Below are positions 1 to 10,526 of a DNA stretch of 64,000 bases, piece by piece. The notes under the pieces were generated by a model. That model was not told the origin of the DNA, did no database searches, and saw nothing but the letters and a program-made list of their open reading frames with translations. Within the stretch, counting starts at the first letter, position 1; each line of letters starts with the position of its first letter. The stretch comes from Xanthostigma xanthostigma (lineage: Eukaryota > Arthropoda > Insecta > Raphidioptera > Raphidiidae), in NCBI GenBank assembly GCA_963575645.1, contig OY754467.1, positions 1,054,001 to 1,118,000 on the forward strand, given 5' to 3'. Made by a program: the position numbers and the translations under genes.

Positions 1-345
1 AGACACAATACTGCATACTGCCATCTAACGGCTTTAATTTTGAAACAGCGAGCAACGCTGAACAATGTCACAGCAATGCTGCATGATGCCATCTGACGGC
101 TTAGCTTAACGCTTTTGCTACTTGCGCCTCTATATGACAATTTTAGTAAAATATTTCTTCGATCTGTCATCTGAGCTTCATATTGTAATACAACAAAAAG
201 AAGAACGTTATAAGCAGTGTGCAAAATTAGAAACGAATTGAATACATGCAATCATATATTTAAAAAATAATTTTGTAAAGTGATAATTATTATACATATT
301 TAGTGCGAATAATTCGCACAGGTCACAATAGTTAGTATCATATTA
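1..345. repeat. Dispersed repeat R1, copy 1 (cut by window edge)
   Basis: A stretch with the words CTTGCGCCTCTATATGACAA and GAACGTTATAAGCAGTGTGC recurs at 24528-24834 with small indels and substitutions. Short runs of CATCTGACGGC are repeated inside both copies. No coding potential is seen. It is probably part of a transposable element, perhaps the same one as the R2 repeat that follows directly. Confidence 0.7.
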
Positions 346-363
346 TTTAATAATTTACTATAC

Positions 364-740
364 GAATCATTGTCTATCTACTCAATGTGCGGTGAGCGAA
401 GGCAAAAAAACGTATCGAAAATATATCTGCGTCTCTTTCTTCGATGTAATTCCCTGATTTCTCCGATGATAGGATTGGTTGATGTACTTGCATTCAATCT
501 GAATAAAGTATCTCTGTTTCAAAAACTTTGTCTTTTTCTATGACGTTAACATGGGCGTACCCAGCTTTTGGCCCAGGAGGGAGCAAATTAGAAATTTCTT
601 ACGCCGGGTCCCCCGTGCTTGTTTTGTCCTCCTAGATACGCCAGTGCTTACGACGTAAAAAAAGACAGAAGTATATGTTTGCACCCTAATGGTTCGATTG
701 CGATTTTGTTCCTATGCTCAGTATAGAATAAAAGTATATG
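364..740. repeat. Dispersed repeat R2, copy 1
   Basis: About 375 bases match 50753-51128 nearly base for base (for example ATATATCTGCGTCTCTTTCT and CATGGGCGTACCCAGCTTTT). The segment TTTTGGCCCAGGAGGG is faced by TTTTG-CCTCCTGGATACGCC, which suggests terminal or subterminal inverted repeats. Its class is not resolved. It lies just downstream of the enkurin exon, inside that gene's first intron. Confidence 0.7.
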
Positions 741-775
741 ATTAGTATAGATATAGGTTCAGCGTGTTATAATAC

Positions 776-1247
776 CTGAGGGTACCAGGGCGTGTTTAGT
801 GCCATCTTCTTTATCGACATATTTTGGGACGACGTCTTTGGGTTTCGTTTTGAGCACCGTTTTAATATTTTGCACAATAAAATTTGTCTTCTTTTTTTTA
901 TGGCCACCACTTTCGGCCTTAATTTCCCGTTCTTTTTCAATGCAAGGGCAGCTGCCACAGCGCTTAAATTTTTTTTCTTGCGTCTGCTTCGTTTCGTCGC
1001 TTACCTTTTTACCTTTCTGTACGGGCGGCTCTTTGCGACTATGTTTGCGTAAAAATTCGTTCGGTTTTTCCACGGGCGTCTCGGCGTACCCCATTGTCCT
1101 GTGCTTGTCTTTTACTTTTTCTAATTCTATTCGAACTTGATGGCTGAATTTCGATTTATAACGTGGCGACTTTTTGTGATATGTTTCAGCGGGTTTCATT
1201 ACATTGTAAATGTTTTCGTCATGATCTTGCAGTAAAATCAACGACAT
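776..1247 (-). CDS. Enkurin, first coding exon (partial gene)
   Basis: This exon codes the first 157 residues of an enkurin-family protein, a calmodulin- and TRP-channel-binding adaptor that sits inside the doublet microtubules of motile cilia and flagella. The ATG at 1245-1247 opens a lysine-rich, low-complexity protein. Family hallmarks are the early IYNV...PRYKSKF segment, the K-x-MGYAETPVEKPNEFLRKH stretch around residues 50-70 that fits the enkurin motif of proline-rich and FL-K-H residues, and the end YVDKEDGTKHALVPSG, which lines up with the conserved DK-x-GxKH-x-LxPSG block. The frame leaves the exon at a CAG|GTATTA donor (776/775), phase 1; reading on gives a stop eight codons later, so the exon is spliced. 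The C-terminal IQ-containing half must lie below position 1, outside the window. It is divergently placed to the NeuroD-like gene. In insects this would be expected to act in sperm or chordotonal cilia (inference from the family). Confidence 0.8.
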
Positions 1248-1435
1248 TTTCGCAATTTTTTTAAATATCGATAAAAGTTAAAATAATATAGTTCATACAC
1301 AACGGTATTCACTTTTGACTTTTCAAAATCTATTATAAAATTGTTTGTTTGCGAGTTATTGATTCAACAAAGTCGCTGGGCAAAACGTAGTTGAACAATT
1401 GTTTTGTTTATTTCTAGAACATTTCATAATAGTCT

Positions 1436-1684
1436 AAGATCCCGATTTGACTCGACCTTCACCGATCGCGGATTGTAAGAAAAATTGATTTGGTTGCCAT
1501 TCAATTTTTTTGGCACAGCTGTTTTTAATAAAAAATTAAAGTTGTTAATTTTATTTCTGAAATGTAGTTATCAAATTTTCTGATAAAATTACCAATCGAA
1601 AGTAAAATATGTATATAAAATGCCAAAGTTTGGTCGACATTTTGAATCCTTAGCATAAAACCAGCTGTGCCAAATCGGGATCTT
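1436..1684. mobile_element. Small inverted-repeat element
   Basis: AAGATCCCGATTTG at the left end is mirrored by CAAATCGGGATCTT at the right end. A second inverted pair, TTGGCACAGCTG near 1511 and CAGCTGTGCCAA near 1662, lies inside. The 249-bp size and lack of coding potential fit a MITE. I could not find a clear target duplication. Confidence 0.5.
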
Positions 1685-2355
1685 GTACTACTTATAAACA
1701 TAGACCCTTGTTTCCCAAATTTATGCTTCTAGAAAAAGACTGATTCCAAACAGAAAACAAACCATCAAATATTCGACTTATATAATTATACGTGAAATTA
1801 TCTGGTTAATCTTGCTAATTTTAGTTAGCATGCCAGATGGCGTGAAAAAATAAACAGTGATATTAATATGACATATTTTCTCCTAATAAAGCAATAATTG
1901 GATTTGACAAGTTCAACAGATGGTTTTATCATTAATTTATCTATGTAATGACACGCGTCGCGACGCTGCTTCTAAAGCTCCCCAGTTATTTGTTCAATAA
2001 TCAGTTTATTCATGATAAATACAGACTGGATCTAAACTGTCTACTCTAACCCTAAAATTTACATTTGAAAACGTACGAATAAGAGAAACAAAAGACTGTC
2101 GGTTTAGTTTATAAAGTTGTTTTTTTAAGTAGCTATGACAACAACGTACGCATTCAACTGTTTCTTAGTTATATAATCACAGTTCAAAGACATCGTAAGG
2201 GTTTTGGGGCAGCGGGATGCCGCCTTAAAAGGGAACGAAAATCAAAACACATAAATTTCTCATCTCGCAGCGCCAGGACCGAACTGACAATCATTTTGCT
2301 ACCAGACATTTTTTAACCATCCCCAGAAACTATTAGTGCAAAAACAATGTTTTTT

Positions 2356-2734
2356 ACCGACGAGCACACGTTCCGTGCAGGTAGCTAGGAGGTGATGGGG
2401 GTCTCAATGGCTCTAAAATGAAGGGTACACGGGAAGAAGGCGATTTGTCAGTAAAAATTCGAAATTAATTTTTTTATGCCATCTTGTAGCCAAAAGTCAT
2501 ACCTTTCTGTTGGTGTATTCATTTTAGACAAGAATACGCTAGGTCAAAAGTTATAAGCGTTGAAAGAAATGCATCAGCATGTAAATGGTACGATCTTAAA
2601 CACTTCGAAATGCTCTCCTGCACAATTTACATTTTTTGACAAACCGCCTTCTTCCCGTGTACCCTTCAAATGTGCCTTTGCGACGCTGTTTGTAACTAAC
2701 TTCCGAACCTTTTAGGTCCGTGGCGCGTATTATA
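2356..2734 (+). repeat. Dispersed repeat D1, copy 1, split by a MITE
   Basis: ACCGACGAGC...CGTTCCGTGCAGGTAGCTAG and, after an insertion, CTAACTTCCGAACCTTTTAGG and TCCGTGGCGCGTATTATA match the minus strand of 42913-43039. The copy in the Abl intron is continuous at the point where this one carries the 2420-2667 insertion. It looks like one half of the longer element described at 42913-43239. Confidence 0.7.
2420..2667. mobile_element. MITE inserted in repeat D1, with AAAT duplication
   Basis: The ends GAAGGGTACACGGGAAGAAG and its mirror CTTCTTCCCGTGTACCCTTC form terminal inverted repeats of about 30 bp including TTTGTCA/TGACAAA. AAAT flanks both sides (2416-2419 and 2668-2671), while the D1 copy at 42913 has it once, which shows the empty site. 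The element is 248 bp and has no coding potential. Confidence 0.75.
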
Positions 2735-2923
2735 TGTACGTTGCGTTTAATAATATTTATAGATGTACCTCCTTGTAGCTTGTACCAATTTCCAGTCGTA
2801 ATTAGTTTTAAGTGGGTTGGTCAATAAAGCTTTTAGTTTTGTCAGATAACATTTATCACAATTGTTATAAATAAAGGACATCGCGTCAGCACAAACCTGT
2901 TTTGAACATTTATTTGACACAAA

Positions 2924-4085
2924 ATGGTGAAGTGCCGCGAAGTAAAAATTAAAGCTCGCAGACATAAAGCTAATGCCAGAGAACGACACAGAATGCACGG
3001 TCTGAACGCGGCTTTGGATCGGTTGAGAAGGTGAAGATAAGTTTTATTCGCATTTTCAGAGTATTGGGATTTGACATAAAACGATACGACATCTGGTGGG
3101 AGAAATTTAAAACACATTACATTTTATATGCTGTTAGTATTACTAAAAATGGCCCTAAACTCCGCCCATATATCAAGTCCCAATATTTTTAAATATAAAC
3201 TGAATACTCATGCTTTTTGTACTTTAAAGTTAAACTGGAAAGAAACGAATAATATAAAATAAATGATAAATAAAATGCATGTCTTTTGAATTTCTTACGA
3301 AGCAGATTTGCAAAACAAGTGCCACATTTTATTAGTTCCGTAAGAGACGCGTGACTACAAAAGCGCTTTTAAAACAAATTGAAGATTTCAATAAATAAAA
3401 TTATCGACCAATTTTTCAGACAATATATTAACAAAAAATATAATTAATACATTAACGTTTCGATCCGGATTTGGACATTCTTCAGAAGTGATATAAAAAA
3501 TAATTAATATTTAATTTCTAATTCACTTTATATAAAATTCTTTCAAAATTATTAAGTAGTATCAAAATATTGAAAAAGACGTTAATCAAAGATTTCAAAT
3601 TGAAGATTATTTAAATCTTTTCCAGATGTGTTCCGTTACAGTTGAACAGCAGTGTAAATCACAGTTCGATGCAAAAACTATCGAAGATTGAAACGCTACG
3701 TTTGGCTCGTAATTATATTGCTGTGTTAAAACAAACATTAATAGAAGATCGACCGATGGACATTGTTAGATTCGTACGAAGTTTAACTCAAGGTTTAAGT
3801 CAAACGACTACAAATTTATTGGCAAACGCATGCGCGTTGAATACATCGATAGGACAGCAATGGTCTTGTTCGCCAATTGCTTGGAATCCAGAATGGCAAC
3901 TGTGGAATAATTACAAATATAATACCAACCTAATCCACCAAGAATGGGATGACAACCAAGCTGCGTGGAGTGACGATTCAACAGTGGATTATTACAATAC
4001 AAATATTAATAATATGACATATTGTTGTAAATTTAATAATGATTTTCCTGGCAGTTTTGCAAATAATAATTATTTTATAGAGTAG
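2924..4085 (+). CDS. NeuroD-like bHLH transcription factor
   Basis: Two exons, 2924-3030 and 3626-4085, join in phase (AAG|GTGAAG donor; TTTTCCAG acceptor) to give 188 residues. The basic helix-loop-helix domain spans roughly residues 10-66: the basic part reads [20 protein letters not shown], the loop lies at the splice junction (RRCVPLQ), and helix 2 reads [19 protein letters not shown]. After it comes the NeuroD-specific box, [20 protein letters not shown], which is the best evidence for the NeuroD group rather than neurogenin or atonal. These factors bind E-boxes as dimers with a Daughterless/E protein and drive neuronal differentiation. The ATG is preceded in frame by TGA at 2915, so the protein starts only about ten residues before the basic region unless a further 5' exon is spliced inside this exon; vertebrate NeuroD has a longer acidic N-terminus. 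The C-terminal 90 residues are Asn- and Trp-rich and not recognised. Confidence 0.88.
3031..3625 (+). other. Intron of the NeuroD-like gene
   Basis: A 595-bp GT-AG intron that interrupts the loop of the bHLH domain. It is AT-rich; I see no repeat or gene inside. Confidence 0.8.
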
Positions 4086-4137
4086 ACATGTAAAAATTAT
4101 TAAGTCAGCAACCTTTTCCTGACACAAATTTATTTTA

Positions 4138-4865
4138 TCTATACTAATATATAAAGCTGAAGAGTTTGTTTGTTTGTTTGGTTGAACGCGCTAATCTCAG
4201 AAACTACTGGTTCGAATTGAAAAAATTTTTTTTTGTTGGATAGCCCATTTATAGAGGAAGGCTATAGGCTATATAATATCACGCTACGACCAATCGGAGC
4301 GAAACATCAATGAAAAATGTTGCAAGATGTATCTCAAAATTAGTCCGTCTGACAAATATTATCAGGTGAAATGCCTTGACTAAATATTTCAATATTAGCG
4401 CGTCACGTTCACAAACCCGGATAGCTCAGTCGGTAGAGCGTAAGACTCTTAATGCCAGGGTCTAGGGTTCAAGCCCCACGTCGGCGAATATATATATTTT
4501 TTTTTTTCATTTTCTACATTGCTTCTTCTAAGGCTTACATTTCAATTTTTTAAAATTTTATTACGACTAATTAAAATAGATCATTTGAAAACTGTTACAA
4601 CTATAGGTACCTATATAAAAATAATTTTCCTACAGTGTTTTCAATTAAATATTTATTATGTATATTAAAAGAAATTTATTACTTAAATAAAGTATAAATA
4701 CTGCTTTTTAACGACAAAAACTTTTGAACGGTAACTCCGATCATTATGAAGTTTGGACACAACATTCATCTCGGTAAACTAAGATGAATGTGCGTACTCA
4801 AACTCATGTCCCTTACTTCCCCATTCGTTCTTTTGCACCCGGGTAAAACCGGACGGGACCGCTAG
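4138..4865 (+). mobile_element. Non-autonomous Helitron-like element
   Basis: The left end, A followed by TCTATACTAATATATAAAGC, resembles the 5' end of many arthropod Helitrons, and the next 150 bases (GTTTGTTTGTTTGG, CTAATCTCAGAAACTACTGG, AGGCTATAGGCTATATAA) are the usual sequence that follows. The right end has a GC-rich segment, GCACCCGGGTAAAACCGGAC, able to fold into a short hairpin just before the terminal CTAG at 4862-4865. There is no terminal inverted repeat and no target duplication, as expected. The base after CTAG is G rather than the T expected, so the 3' edge is less certain. It contains a decayed tRNA-Lys copy. Confidence 0.55.
4415..4488 (+). pseudogene. tRNA-Lys(CTT)-like pseudogene or SINE head
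   Basis: The D-arm box GCTCAGTCGGTAGAGC, the anticodon loop CTCTTAA (anticodon CTT) and the T-loop GTTCAAGCCCC match tRNA-Lys. The anticodon stem (TAAGA against TGCCA) has only two clear pairs and the acceptor stem is mispaired, so it should not fold as a working tRNA. An AT-rich tail follows at once. It lies inside the Helitron-like element. Confidence 0.7.
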
Positions 4866-5119
4866 GATTCGATAATCTAATTGATAAAATCGATTAAAAA
4901 TTTAAAAAATGCGACAAATTTGAAAATATAATTTTCTGTTCGTTTTGTCATTGTGTAGCGCTTCAAAAGTTCACAGAAACTCCGACAGATGTCAATGTTG
5001 AAGGCGTGATATAAAGGACAAATTTACAAATTCGTAAAAAATATATTTAAAGGAAAATAAAAACAATAACAAACTATGTTATTACACCACAAAACACTGT
5101 ATTAAAATATTTCTTACAG

Positions 5120-8019
5120 TTACGGAGCCTTAATCATAGGCAGATCACAATAAATACAAAGAACGAGACCATCGCCAACGTCCGGATGTGCGAAACTGTT
5201 GCACCGTTTGCAAACTATAGGTTTCATAAGAATCGGTACCTGAACGAGACTTATTATACACCTCTGTTCCGGATGATTATCCGGACACTGTAACTGCAGC
5301 ATTTCTTTACGGCACAACTGACACTTTTCGGGTGGATTCAGTTTGATTGTTTTCGCACGTTCCAACAAAAGATTTATATTTAAATTTATATCTGAATTAT
5401 TATCAGTATCGAACGCTTCAATTTTTGTACACTCTTCCAAATAACAACACAAATATCTGACACTAGACAATTGCAAACTGTTCAAAGTTCTTTTGTTTTC
5501 GTGACTCTCGATCAATTGTTCTAAATAGTCCATCGCGTGTTTCTTTTCTATAATCTTCATACATGCTCGAGACGAAACAAACTCTTCGAATTTGGTGATA
5601 GTTCTCTTTTTCGAAAGAACTGCTTCGAAAGCTTCGGAAACACACATATATATTCTCAACTCATAAAGCGAGGCTTTCAAAACGTTTTCAAAAGTCGGAT
5701 ACCAAGCAGTCAAATAATCGCTATTCTTCAATATCTGTAAACGAATCGATTCCAAACAGTCCCAATAGTTCGTCAATGTCTTCGTTGGATTCTCCAATAA
5801 CATTTGATCGGCATTCACGATATAATTCAAATGAACTAATTGAGTAGATTTTCTCATCGTAAGATGATCAAATTCTGTACAAGGAGATGTCGCCACTAGC
5901 CATATTACTTTATTATGTGAATGACAGATGCCGTTAACGGCTAACATTTCCCGATTTATGTCGCAGTTGATCTGTTTTTCTGTCACAACAAAATCGTCCT
6001 CTTTTAATTGTATTTCTACATTGAAGAAATAGCCTATCTCTGTCGTAATTATGAATTCGTGCTGACTTAAATTTTCTATACCTAAAAATTTGTCATAATA
6101 TTTTTAGTTCTACTGAGTTTCCTTCTGTAATTATAATCAAATTTCGTATACATACCACTAATATTGAACGCTTCAAAATTGCAGATATGCTTCGAATGCG
6201 TTTTCTTTTCAATATCGATTACAAATAAAACCAAAAAACAACCTTTAGCAGCTAAAACGGCTAACTTTCTATCATTCAACTTAAAAGTTTTTACACATCG
6301 CACTGAAATATCCACCGGTATTTCCGATGGCCACAAAACAAGTTCTTTTTCAACTTTCGGTTTATTTTTAGTTAAATCTTCTAAGAACAAACATTTTACT
6401 TCTCCACAATTTGTGCCTATCGTAAGAATGCCTAAAAAAAAAAAAATGGCGCTATTACACAAAACAAATAGATACGTACATTATTTGTTTATAATTAATA
6501 CCTGAATCTGATCCCGATTTATGCCAATCTAACGAATTAATTTCACGTGAACTCGTGCTGTATTCTAATACGAATTCAACCAGCGGGTCTTCAGATCTAC
6601 TCGACAAGGTTTTGAATTTCCATAAAGTGATTGTACCACTTTTCAAACTGACAGCAACAAAACTGTATCGTTTATTGTCGTACAGTTCACTCCAGGCAAG
6701 GGCTACAAAAACAAAGGAATTACATTAATTATATCGATCAGCTGTTCAACGTCCGCCATTTGCTTGGTAAGTATTTTTATCTTTAATTTTTCGTTCATTG
6801 ATCTACTCCGCCGTTCTAGCTGAATAAACTATGCTACAAATAATATCCTGTTCTACTTCAATGGCGCAACTCAGTATTTCCTGAAAGATCCGGACAAAAA
6901 ATAATGTTAACAAAAATCTATTTTTCAAACGGATTGCTGCAACGTTTTTTTAAGCCGACAGGAAATAATGTCGAATAATTTCAAATATTCATACAGTACA
7001 GTTTATAAGACTAAATATACAGTTAGATAGAGCTAAAGTTTGCTATTATTATTGTTAAGACACACTCATTGTTACAATGCCATATGAGAAAAAGTTATTT
7101 TCAAATAATGTCGCCATCGGGACTCTAACCCGAATTTTCTACTATCGCGGCGGCTGAGTTAACATTTACTCTAGTGACACACATATTTGTAACTGTTATT
7201 CACCTCATGCGAGAGCTAATTTTACATCGAGTAACGCTAGATATGAACCGTTTCTCATGCGAGAGCTAAGGATGAATTCCGACGGTGACATTATTTGAGA
7301 ATAAATTTTTCTCATATAGCATCGTGACAATAGGTGTGTCTTAACAATAATAATAGCAAACATTAGCTAAATCCAAAAGATAATTTCATTAAACTAGGTT
7401 CCAGTTACGATAAAACAATATTAAAAACACGAAAGCATTACTCACAAGTTGCAGTAACATGGTCAATTCTTTTTTCATGCGCTTGAGCTTGTTCTTCAAC
7501 ACCCGTTTCTAATTTTTCATTCGACCATAGTTCTTTAACATGATCAATCCAAAGTTCCGAAATATTCACTACCGAATTCCAAGCAAGTCTCATCGGCATG
7601 TAAATTTCAACGTAACCGGTATTCGATAAAACCGCCAATAGGCACCGGCATTGGTTTAATACCTCGGCGGGTGACCAAGCAATTTGGATATCCCATAACT
7701 CTCTAGGTTGATCAGTAACAAAGCCTTTCATTATCATATCGTTCTTCTCGACTATTGTAGTTAAATTATTTATAATACTTATTGGGTCGTAGCCCGTAAT
7801 GTTCTTTGGAAGTTCAGCTTTTGGCTCGATTATATTTCTATAGAAACATATTTCGTTGATATTATATTTCATGTCCGGTTTGAGCGTTAAAACATGAACC
7901 GCCCTATCAGTCAAAACGGCGACTGTATCATCTTCTGACCAAACACAGGCGAACCACGGTTTCACATCGAATTCCAATGATTGAGCACTCAGTTCGCGAA
8001 AACTGTTATTCGAAAACAT
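5120..8019 (-). CDS. General transcription factor 3C subunit 4-like (TFIIIC90)
   Basis: Four exons (8019-7446, 6702-6502, 6431-6156, 6081-5120) join in phase to 670 residues. The product resembles GTF3C4, the TFIIIC subunit that helps recruit TFIIIB and RNA polymerase III to tRNA and other type 2 promoters. Residues 1 to about 400 have the WD-like repeat pattern of the TFIIIC-delta N-terminal domain (FACVWSEDDTVAVLTDRAVHV, IQIAWSP, LAVLSNTGYVEIYMP, SGTITLWKF, LDWHKSG). The C-terminus is the family's zinc-binding module: C604-x2-C607, C616, H620, C625, C641-x2-C644 and C659-x2-C662. Human GTF3C4 is somewhat longer (about 820). The ATG at 8017-8019 (MFSNNSFRE) was chosen because upstream in-frame codons include no ATG. 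Donors are strong at exons 1 and 3 (GTGAGT, GTATGT). The gene ends tail-to-tail with the NeuroD-like gene and is divergent from the BTB gene. Confidence 0.85.
7032..7367. mobile_element. Foldback MITE in GTF3C4 intron 1
   Basis: GCTAAAGTTTGCTATTATTA at the left end is mirrored at the right end, and the two arms pair for about 83 bases (through GTTAAGACACAC and CATATGAGAAAAA to TCGCCATCGG) with few mismatches. The 170-base centre carries two copies of CTCATGCGAGAGCTAA. It makes up almost half of the 743-bp intron. Confidence 0.8.
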
Positions 8020-8751
8020 AATTACAAATTTAAAAACGTGTTTACTTCCTGACAGCGGGGTTGACACTCGATGCTATTAGATAGGAACCGGATACGTATC
8101 TTCATATTTTTATTTTATGATCATTTCGCACATAGACTTACTTTTCCTTGTCTAAGATTTCGCATTTCTCAAACAGATGATATTTTAGAGGTTATAAGAT
8201 TTGTTTTTGACAAGTATGGAGGGTGGAGGTTATGTTGACAAGTCAACTGTCAATTAAAAATTAGGTTAGAAAATTTATAATTTTATATATAATTAACTTA
8301 GACTCTAAATTAAAACGTGAAATTTTGTAATGTTTTAAATACTTCTTGAAATGTATAATGGTAATAAGCAATTTATTTGTTTATAAACATACTATATTTA
8401 TATTAAAATGTTTGAGAGTCACTGACCCGCCAAAAAAGTAGAAGAAGAAAAAGAAAGCTGAAGAATTAGTTACTGAAAAGATGGCTGAAAGTTTTGTTTG
8501 AATGTCAGCACGCGTTAAAATATCACATTTCAAAATATCAAAAACATATTAAAATTTTTACTTAAACTAAATGATAATTTAATACATTTGCCTGCGCATA
8601 GAATCAAATATTGTTTATCGACTTTTTACTGCATTTGACAAATTGTTTGGTAAGAAACGAAAATTACAGTTAAGTTTTGCCAACTGGCATTGTTTAGTAG
8701 GTCGGTCACCCACTTTTGACTGATTGCAATTTATTTTATAAATTCACAGAT
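8020..8751. promoter_or_regulatory. Shared divergent promoter region, GTF3C4-like and BTB gene
   Basis: The two coding starts are 732 bp apart on opposite strands. The BTB start codon is preceded by a pyrimidine-poor but correct acceptor (AAATTCACAG at 8740-8749), so its transcription start and a 5' leader exon should lie inside this interval or upstream. I see no clear TATA box. Confidence 0.4.
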
Positions 8752-10526
8752 ATGGACATGCCGGAACAGTTTTCACTACGATGGAATAATTTTCATTCTA
8801 ATTTATCGAGTGGCTTTCATGAACTATATAAAGAAAATCATTTAGTCGATGTAACTTTGGCTTCTTCGGATGGCAGATATTTGCAAGCCCATAAAGTCGT
8901 TTTATCAGTATGCAGTCCGTACTTTAGACAATTATTTAAAATAAATCCATGCAAGCATCCAATTGTTATTTTAAAAGATATAGCATACAAAGATTTGAAA
9001 GATATTTTACAATTTATGTATCAAGGCGAAGTTAACGTAAGACAGTACGATTTGCCGCGATTTTTAAAGACTGCAGAATTATTACAAGTCAAAGGATTAA
9101 CAGGAGATGATAGTGTAAGTACCTAGTAGTTCAAAGACCTACAACTTTTTGGAAGCTGATTTAGTCACGGAAATGACATACTTTATATAATGTAGTTTAA
9201 TGGGAGCAAACAACTAGAATGACATTTTGCGCCGCCAACTCCAGTCGTTTTTTGGGGGTAATCAACGTGCACTTGTAGGGTTGAGAACGTCAACTGATTT
9301 TGGCTGAACTTATTTTTTATTTGTTTTCAATTTGCTCCCCTCCGGGACAAAAATTCAAAAATAAATGTAGCCTATGTAACCCGGGCCATAATAACGAATC
9401 GATTGACACCCTATTTATCAAAATCGGAAGAATAGTTTAGGCGCTACGGAGGAACTAGTAATGTGCCGGATATCCGTATCCGTTAGTTTTTGGCGGATCT
9501 TGTACCTTATTAATTTTCAATTCATAGATGAAATTTTATATATATAGGTGATTAGGTAATAATGAAAACTGTTAAATTGCATTCAGATAATTTTTTATTT
9601 TTTTAAATCGTATTTGGCACCTTTATATTGTAAACATTTATCGTAGTGAGTACCATACTAATAGTACATAACTCAAAGGTACTAAATCAACTATCTTTAT
9701 GAGATATTGCACATCGATCTTTGGAAAGAGACAATCTGTTATGAGAGTTAACTCTTAATGAGGTCAATAACTTTTTCCCATAACAGATAGTCTCTTTCCA
9801 AAGGTCGATGTGCAATATTTACCGCCGCGTACTCTAAGAAAGTTAAAATCCGTATCCGCGGATCTTGAAACCAAAAATCCGTATTCAGATCCGTATCCGC
9901 GGATATACATTTTCAACGATCCGGCACATCACTAGGTGGAACATGCGTAAATACAAACATAGACTGCTGAACTCATAACCCTGCCTTTTGGCTTCTCCGT
10001 AGTCGGGTAAAAATTAAAAACAGTTCAGAAGTGAAAGAGTATTACAACCGATAGAATTGTAGATTATAGATGCTCGTGAATTGAGGTTATTAGAGTATTA
10101 TTACAGTCGAGAATTTATAATTTTTGCAGGGCGAAAGTTCCGATCAGAATGAAGAAATATCCAATCCGGAACAACATTCAACGATAGAAACATCGCAAAG
10201 TAAAAACAAACGACCGTTATCAAACGATAGTGATATTAATCGTGTACCTGAAACTAAAACAAATAGTAGTGCCGAAGTTTTACCGCCATCGAAGCGCTCA
10301 AAACCAGTTAAACGACTCAAAGCTGACGAAAATGGCGGTTCGCCTAGATCGGTAATCGATGTAAACGATGTAGAAGTATTGGATATAGCTTCAACAAAAC
10401 AAGAACCTAACGATTCTCTATTAGATACTGAAGATTACCAAATGAAAAATGATACGGACGTTTCGGAACTACTAAACAACAGAACGACAGACAATGCAGG
10501 GGCAAATTTAAATTCATCCGATTATG
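8752..10526 (+). CDS. BTB/POZ zinc-finger transcription factor, shared 5' exons
   Basis: Exons 8752-9114 (121 codons, phase 0) and 10130-10526 (132 codons plus one base) are common to all isoforms. The start is MDMPEQFSLRWNNFHSN, the typical opening of the insect BTB-ttk group (broad, tramtrack, lola, mod(mdg4)); the BTB dimerisation domain runs to about residue 115 with the group's hallmarks LVDVTLASSDGRYLQAHKVV, CSPYFRQLF, KHPIVILKD and FMYQGEVNV. The second exon is a serine- and acid-rich linker with a basic nuclear-localisation-like stretch (PPSKRSKPVKRLK). Donors are AGT|GTAAGT and ATG|GTGAGT. The linker ends with one leftover G, and three downstream exons start in exactly the matching phase. 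The product is expected to be a nuclear, DNA-binding regulator. By fingers and architecture it is closest to broad-type factors, but I cannot assign orthology, so no symbol is given. Confidence 0.88.
9456..9934. mobile_element. hAT-type MITE in the BTB gene intron
   Basis: The ends TAGTAATGTGCCGGAT and ATCCGGCACATCACTA are inverted repeats. The flanks are GGAGGAAC (9448-9455) and GGTGGAAC (9935-9942), an 8-bp target duplication with one change, as expected for hAT elements. Inside are several copies of CCGTATCCGCGGAT and an inner hairpin: TATTGCACATCGATCTTTGG at 9705 pairs with its mirror ending at 9818. Confidence 0.8.

Larger units (their letters stand above)
1248..2923. other. Intergenic region between enkurin and the NeuroD-like gene
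   Basis: The two genes are divergent, so this 1.7 kb should hold both promoters. I see no convincing TATA box or conserved element. It contains an inverted-repeat element (1436-1684) and a dispersed repeat split by a MITE (2356-2734). Confidence 0.5.

Noticed and set aside
4415-4488. Functional tRNA-Lys gene
   Set aside because: The anticodon and acceptor stems do not pair, so I call it a pseudogene or SINE head.
8716-8751. Twelve extra N-terminal codons for the BTB protein starting at TTG
   Set aside because: A splice acceptor at 8748-8749 and an ATG at 8752 followed by the typical family start make the shorter form the better choice.
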